Shown here piece after piece: positions 58,151-64,000 of a DNA stretch of 64,000 bases. The notes under the pieces are model-generated. The model was not told the origin of the DNA and searched no databases. It was given only the letters and a program-made list of their open reading frames with translations. Location: the NCBI GenBank assembly GCA_002110485.1, contig MOWL01000076.1, positions 1 through 64,000 on the forward strand, given 5' to 3'. This stretch comes from Emergomyces orientalis. Taxonomy: Eukaryota > Ascomycota > Eurotiomycetes > Onygenales > Ajellomycetaceae. Both the position numbers and the translations under genes were made by a program. The number at the start of each line of letters is the position of its first letter. Position 1 is the stretch's first letter.

Positions 58151-58990
58151 TTAATTCTTAGTAAGTATTGAGAATTGATTATTATCAATTTCAACAGCTT
58201 TCATTTGAATTAAATTTTCTGCTGAGTTTTTCTGCTCTCTAATTCTTGTAGATGTTTTTGGATCAGTATTCACTCTGTTTTTAACAGGAGAATTTGACTG
58301 AGAGTTTTTAGAAACTTGAGAGTTTTTTCTTTTAGTTTTATTAATAGAAATTGACTCAGTTTTTTCTGTAGAATTAAAAGTAGAATTTATACTAGAATTT
58401 AAAATATTAAACTCTTTCTCATTCTTCTTTTTTGAAGCAAAGACACATTCAATTGAGCTAGAAACATATTTTTCTCTACAGTTTGCACATTTTATTTTAG
58501 TGTGTGCACATTTCACTTCTTTTTTCCCACAAATATCACATGAATGCTCCATTGTTTTGTGATTTTCAGCACATAATTGGCATTTTGTTTTTCTTATACA
58601 GTAGTTAGCAAAATGTCCATATTTCTGACAGTTTGAACATTGTGTTTGTTCTTTCATTTTCTGTCTAGAATCTATGAATTTGAACACTTTCATTTTTTGT
58701 CCTGCAATTGTGATATGTGAGATATTTGATTCTTTCAAATTATCAGTTATAATTAAAACTGAAGCTTTTTCTTTGTTTTGTCTGTATTCCTCATTATTTA
58801 ACCAGATTGGAAGCTTTTTTAATTTGAGAGAATTAAAATCTTTCAGTTCATTTTGAAGAAGCATCATTCTCTCTTCAAAATCAAAGATACTAACTGAAAT
58901 ATCATGAAGAACAAACTTTCCTTATCTTTCATCTTTTTCTAAATAAATCTCTGTTTTCAAAAGATTTTCTAGAATAGATTTCCAGATTGA
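58151..58990 (-). pseudogene. LINE B ORF1 (gag-like, zinc knuckles)
   Basis: Open for 238 codons from 58867, with sequence upstream to about 58990 clearly homologous to the other LINE B copy. It contains CSNCQKYGHFANYC, CQLCAENHKTMEHSC and CANCREKYVSSSIEC, three Cys/His knuckles for RNA binding, then a Ser/Asn/Lys-rich tail. The gap to ORF2 is short. This is one of the better preserved parts of the element. Confidence 0.82.
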
Positions 58991-59009
58991 AGAATTTTCC
59001 AGTATTCTT

Positions 59010-60552
59010 TGCGACGGCGAGTCCAGGGCCGGAAACGGCGCTCCCCGCCCGATCCGGCCTGGCGCCGTCCGTTTCTGGTCTGGCGCGGACCCATGCGGTC
59101 TGGCGCCGCCCCGTTCGGGCATGGTGCCGACCGGGCCGCCCCCTCGTCCCTCCGACGTCATCGCTCGCGACTATATAAAGCTGCCCTGACTGCCTCCCTC
59201 GCACACGCACTCCTGCATCCTTATTTCCCATTCCTCCCCCCTCTTTCATTCCATTGAATTCCTTTTCCTTCTCTTTCACGGTCCCCCCGTCCTCGACTTC
59301 GGTGTGGTATCCCTGACCCACTGCCTCTGTGTTCACCGCACCGCCCCCCACCTGTCCAATCGCGCTGATTTCTGAATTTTGGTCGCTGCCGTTCGACGAA
59401 GGCCTCTGCGGCATTGGCATTGGCAGCACCATCGAAACCGCCTATGTTATATGTGTCCTTGCCTCACTTCCCTCACTTCTTCCTCCGCTCCTCCTGCTGT
59501 TCCTTCACTCTCTTTTCCCATCTCGCGTTGAAGTGACACATGCGATTCCTCCCCCCCAAAAGAAAAAGAAAAATAAAAGGATATCCCCTCCCGTATCAGC
59601 AGCCGGCTGACCCGATCCACGGTGCCCCGTTCCTTCTGTAACCCCTCTCTCGTGCTGCTGACGTGCCTCCTGCTCAGCGGCCAATGGCAAAAATGCCTCA
59701 TTTCGGTGAAACCCTGTGGGAATGAATGGGTGGTCGATCTCAATTGCGGCGTCGCTGAAGAGGAACAGGCGCCATTCTTTCCCCGACTCCTGGACTCGTT
59801 CTTCGACTTGTCATTTGCTGGTGCCTCCGTGTCGGATGGAGAAATAACTGGAAAGGGCTGCGTTTCCAGCCTCCCTTCTCAGATGCCCGTGGTTCGAAGG
59901 ACCCCAGTTTTCAGCTCCAGTGTGGCGATCTTGCGGTGTGACCTATCAACCCCGGCAGGAAAATCCCTGCGATAGGTACGCGAGCGAGCTGAAGTCGCAT
60001 TGGGCTTTCTGGAGCATGTCCCGTGCCGCGTACGCCATGTAGCGATGCAAGGATGGTGTGATAGAGGGTGAATGCGCAGGGCCGAACGTGCGAGGAGGCC
60101 GCGTAAGCGAGGCTATAGCTGCATGTGTGCACAGCCGTCGTGTGCCGCTCGTTCTCATTCTCCTTGGGGGATTTGTATCCGATTCGTCCATTGTTCTCGC
60201 GCTTTCCATGCCTGGAACCTTGGAGCGAAATTGGACCTGGACAGGGGAGGAGGCTGGTCCGCTATTCGCACCTGCTCTGGGTTACATTTTCGGTATTACG
60301 TGTGCGGTTCATGCGGTGAGGGGAAGGCTGGGATCCTGGGATCCTGGGATCCGGTGGCCGAAAAGATGTTTGGTTGGAGAGGCTGACGCTCGTCAAAAAC
60401 TGTAGATAAATGCTCTCCTTTCCTCCAGTGGATTCATCACTGCCATTCCAACGAAGTATCTCAGCGGTCTCCTAGGTTCACCACTGCCATTCCAACGAAG
60501 TACCTCAGTGGTCTCCTTGGTTCAGGGCGGGATCACCATCTTTTTTGCGAAC
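59010..60552. other. GC-rich region upstream of the Myb-RTC4 gene
   Basis: Abrupt change from AT-rich LINE B to CpG-rich DNA at about 59010. It holds three copies of a (g)gcctggcgcc/ggtctggcgc motif (59067-59110), a TATA box CTATATAAAG at 59171-59180 on plus, a segment related to the 27.1-27.4 kb repeat (59678-59720) and gggatcct repeats near 60340. No coding gene is convincing. It may be promoter and leader of the downstream gene or another decayed element. Confidence 0.45.
60433..60520 (+). repeat. Two tandem 44-bp units
   Basis: ttcatcactgccattccaac... and ttcaccactgccattccaac... are direct copies with a few transitions, just before the start of the Myb-RTC4 gene. Confidence 0.85.
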
Positions 60553-63353
60553 ATGTGCAGCGACTGGAACGTCTATACCCTTTCCAATCCCCCTTTGAGG
60601 GCTGCCAAAACTCCTTGGTCCTCTAACCCCGGAAATCTCCCCCCTTCAAGACCCGTGCCCGCTAGTCATCAACCACAACCCCAACCCCATTGCCCAATAC
60701 TCTCTACATGCAATTATCTCCCGACGGTCCCTGCACCTTCCATCAGCCCTCAAACACTCTCCCACCCTTTACCCCCTCGTCCTCCCACCCCTAGCCGTCT
60801 TTCGCATGTTCCGTTTTACCCCCCCTTCAAAGATCACCATGAGGTCCTGTCCCGGGCAGAGGATACTCACCCGAATGAGTTTGATGAATTCCTCGCGGGA
60901 CTTGATGCAGCCGATCTCAATCCATCTCTCTGCGTTCCCATCCCCAGTGATGCAGACGTGGAACGCTCGATCCGGTGTTTGAATGATGAGATACACGGTT
61001 CTCACGGTAGGTAGCCGGCTCTCTCTCTCTCTTCCCTTTCATCTTATCTGGCTAGACCGGTTTCTAACGCCAGGGCGCCTCCTAGGTTTTCCTGATGGAG
61101 ATGAAGACAGAGGCCAGGAGAAAGACGACGATTCCTTACCGGATCCTTCATCCGCCGTAGAATGCAGCCTGGTCGGATCCGCCAGCACAAAGACCCTTCC
61201 TGGCGACGGCAGTTCAACGCCCGCACTGGATTCGATTCCACAGGCTGGCTTGTTGGAGCCGGGGTCGGATCAGGATACGTCGCATAGACGAGAATGGCGC
61301 CGAAGCAGTCAGGGTTACGACCCTCTGCCCTTCGATCCGCCGATCGTGGTAGACTCTGATGATGACAGCACTACAGACGGGTCCACCGTTGACAGCACCT
61401 TCACGTCTCCCGCCAAACGAGACACTTCTAGCCGTGCAACATCCATATCTCACTCTCCCAAGGCGGGTGCTGGAAGCGGCGAAGCCGGCACTGGCATCGC
61501 CGGTGGACGCTCTATTCCGCTCAAGAGACAACGCCAGCCCGGGGTCGGTACCGGTGCCATGCACCCCATGGTCGCGGTCGAAGTGCCTGTCATAGCGGCT
61601 CGCCTCGAAGAAGACATGTCAAGCTCGATGCGGTACGAGAATGGCCCAAGCAGCCGACTCCGGACCCCCCAACGGAAGACTCGTGCACGATCGAGGCGTG
61701 AGGTCCCCGATACCCAGGACCGTAGGCTTCCCGGGAAACCCGTGCAGTGTGTCGAAGACAACACGACCATGTCCGACACGGCTGGCTCCTGCGCACCCTC
61801 CGACGGTACAGATGACGACTACCGTGCGAGCAGCGAAGAGGATGGCCCAGCGAAACCGCCACCGAAGCGTCGCAGGCTTCCCACACAGCCATCCGACGCT
61901 GCGTCGCGCCGCCCTCGGTTTCGGATCCCAAGAGCAGCAGCCGCTGCAGGCCGTGAATGTGTCGAGCAGGAAGACAGCAGGGTGCGAACGACGACTGCGA
62001 AGGACCGTTCCACATCCCCCTGGAACACAGACCATGGCCCGGACACACCTACCCACTCACGGCCTCCAATTGAAGCCGAGAGGCGTAGTTGCCCTATTCC
62101 ATTGTTGGCCCGAGGGGAAGCTGTGATGCTGTCATCTACGGTGGCCCAAGTTGTTTTCGAGATGGTCACGGGCCGTCCAATGACCGCCTCAGATCTCGCG
62201 GGCGAGATGACAGCCTCGGTCGATACCGAAAGAGATTACGGCGGACGGAAGGTCGAGGGTCCGGACGGGAAAAGACGTCGCTGGACTCGAGAGGAGGATG
62301 CCCGCCTAGTGGCCCTGAAGCTGGACGGCTTCCCTTGGCCGGAGATCGAGGAGCGGTTTCCACACAGACAACTCGGCTCCTTGCGGCAGCGATGGTACAC
62401 AAAACTTCAGAATACGCAAGCAAGCCCCCTCACCGACCCCCCCACCGACAAGCGGAGGCAAGAGGGGAACTGTAAGCGCGCCCATGCGTAGAATGTGTTT
62501 TGCAATGGGTACTTACTGATGCCAAGCGAGCCCACCAGGTCGTGTGTCGGCTGGTGAACCCCTTCCAATATCGAAGCCGCCCACGCCCCTCGAAACTTCA
62601 CATCGCTATCCCGGCGGACAACCCCAACCAGCAGATGATCCCGCCACGCCAAATGCGAAACCCCGCACACTTTCTCCGTCCTCAACAGTGACCACCATGT
62701 GCCCAGTGTGCAATTCTGTGGTCGAGGTGGAGGCTTCCAGTGCGTTCAATGCCGCCAACAATCGCATGCGGGTCCGCGAGCAGCTGCGGTTCTGCGAGAA
62801 GCACCGAAAGGAAACCGCACGGCGCGAGTGGTCCCGACTTCGTTATCCCATCATAGCTTGGGACCGCCTAGATGATCGGTTGACTCAATTCCATCCTCGC
62901 CTGCGCCGGATCCTCGATGATTCCGGGTACCGCTCCCGCTATAAGAGTGTTGTGCACAAGAAAGTGCGGAAGCATGGCAGGAAGATCCTCTGCCGGAGTG
63001 TCCTGCACAGCACTGGCTACTATGGCCTTAGAGGCCATGAGATCCTGTGAGTGAAGAAACACCACTCCACCCCCACCCCCAATCACGACCGTGTGAACCC
63101 ACCGAGGAACCTCTTCACTGACCTTCCCCTCAGCTCAGCGCATGTGGTGTCTCACTTTAAAGATGCCATCAACTCACTGGCCGGCATCGATAGCGTGGTG
63201 TCAAAGTATGGTCCCGTTGTGTATGCCCAGGAGGTCTTGGTTCCCGAACTGCTGGAGATGTTGGTCCGGGAGGACATGGAAGTCAATGCCAAAGGTGCCC
63301 GCCGGATTCTGAAGGAGAGTAACAAGATCGGGAATTTGCTTAACCTTGAGTGA
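60553..63353 (+). CDS. Myb/SANT-like plus RTC4-domain protein (four exons, 855 aa)
   Basis: Exons are 60553-61006, 61086-62471, 62539-63046 and 63134-63353; all joins preserve frame (phases 1, 1, 2). Intron 1 has a CTAAC branch. An in-frame alternative acceptor at 61073 would add four codons. The long N-terminal part is Pro/Ser-rich and disordered. A Myb/SANT-like helix-turn-helix lies near residues 545-595 (RRWTREEDARLVALKL, WPEIEERFPHRQLGSLRQRW). The C-terminal 190 residues begin with CPVC and follow the RTC4 domain: LRFCEKHRKETARREW, YPIIAWDRL, YYGLRGHEIL, YAQEVLVPELLEMLVREDM, GARRILKESNKIGNLLN. Yeast Rtc4 is linked to telomere capping; most fungal RTC4-domain proteins are uncharacterised. 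Myb plus RTC4 suggests a chromatin or DNA-binding role. The start ATG is the first in frame and uncertain. Confidence 0.85.
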
Positions 63354-64000
63354 ATCAGGAACATGTACGGAGTAGTTATTGGTTAACAGTAATACCGTAA
63401 CATATTATTTAACGCTACCCAATGATCAGCATTGTAACTATCTTAGTGAATAACATAGCCATCAGAACATATATTTTGGGTGGCTCTCAACGTCTTTGCC
63501 CTCGCCAGTTCTACCCACTCAAAGTTTCACCTAACTTCTGTCTCACATAACCTCGGAATTCAGCAAGCATCGTATTGTACTGAGTTGCTATCATTGAGGC
63601 ACTGGTCAAAGTGGCTATCGAGAAAAAGGCGGTCTCTTTGGGCCGTCTGAGGGGGATCAATTATTAAGCCAACTAAAAGGTTATAAAATTTAATACAATA
63701 AAAATGAATATAGCTTGATTAACGAACAAAAAAAGGGATAGCTTGAAAGTTCCAGATATGAAGCCACCTGGGTGCCCAAAATATGGCCGGACGCGTGGCC
63801 TGGAGAAGGAAATTAATTGATAAAAATATCAAATATATTTAGACAGTCAAATCCATAGACAAGGTACTCCCATCTTGCTCTCGAGGAGTCAATCTCTGAG
63901 AGCCATTTGAAAACACAACTGTTCTAGGACCACAATTCTAGACGTAGCATTTGCAGCCAGGAAACTTCAGATATAAACAAATCTAACATTTTCTCAATCC
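63354..64000. other. AT-rich 3' flank, no gene seen
   Basis: Intergenic sequence after the Myb-RTC4 gene. aaatttaatacaataaaaatgaata at about 63687 resembles the sequence at 11323-11344 next to the inverted-repeat element, but it is AT-rich and may be chance. Confidence 0.45.

Larger units (their letters stand above)
53900..59000 (-). mobile_element. LINE B copy 2, nearly full length (5.1 kb)
   Basis: Ends on the left with an A-rich tail (a T run on plus near 53912-53925) inside the gypsy remnant, and on the right near 59000 where GC-rich DNA starts. It has ORF1 with knuckles, ORF2 with endonuclease, RT and RNase H, and a 3' UTR with the tattctgggctggaatt block. Only a few CpGs remain in about 5 kb. 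The copy at 40180 has about 100 more bases at the 5' end, so this one may be slightly truncated. Confidence 0.9.

Noticed and set aside
61590..62169. Minus-strand frames opposite the Myb-RTC4 gene
   Set aside because: They are shadows of a GC-rich coding exon; splice joins, the Myb motif and the RTC4 domain support the plus strand.

Overview
This window looks like nuclear DNA from a filamentous ascomycete (Pezizomycotina, probably Eurotiomycetes-like). It holds a complete, intron-split nudF/LIS1 gene, a FunK1-type fungal kinase pseudogene, a DUF3435 tyrosine recombinase gene and a Myb plus RTC4-domain gene. Their introns are short (about 50-100 bp) with fungal branch sites. The species cannot be fixed from sequence alone. 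Gene-bearing GC-balanced islands alternate with AT-rich, CpG-poor transposon debris.

Layout. 1-1.7 kb: two head-to-tail 3' ends of a LINE with RNase H, ending in (TCAA)n. 3.3-6.0 kb: two direct repeats enclosing a broken minus-strand gene and a 17-bp minisatellite. 6.3-10.8 kb: a GC-rich island with a RING-finger gene and a five-exon DUF3435 recombinase gene, both on minus. 11.3-14.7 kb: an inverted-repeat element and a decayed Ty1/copia element (minus). 14.8-18.2 kb: three unrecognised small or partial genes, one rich in CxxC motifs. 18.8-20.35 kb: nudF. 21.8-24.7 kb: a FunK1 kinase pseudogene plus a second copy of its C-terminus. 25-28 kb: a mutated relative of the 7.3-7.75 kb sequence and other repeats. 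28-36 kb: a decayed Ty3/gypsy element interrupted by a nearly intact copia element with 99-bp LTRs, then a solo LTR. 36-59 kb: a nest of two LINE families (called here LINE A and LINE B) with another gypsy fragment. 59-63.4 kb: a GC-rich island with a four-exon Myb plus RTC4 gene.

Two points stand out. First, the TE damage is almost all C-to-T/G-to-A change. It creates in-frame TGA at Trp (TGG) and Arg (CGA) codons while reading frames stay intact for over 3 kb. A direct comparison of 7.44-7.65 kb with 25.9-26.1 kb shows CpC-to-TpC and CpG-to-TpG change with CpA largely spared, unlike classical Neurospora RIP. Second, the DUF3435 recombinase belongs to the family of Starship captains, so a large mobile element extending leftward is possible. 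Its ends are not proven here.

The nudF, RING, DUF3435 and Myb-RTC4 genes are open across all predicted splice junctions and are probably functional. Most of the rest is transposon-derived.
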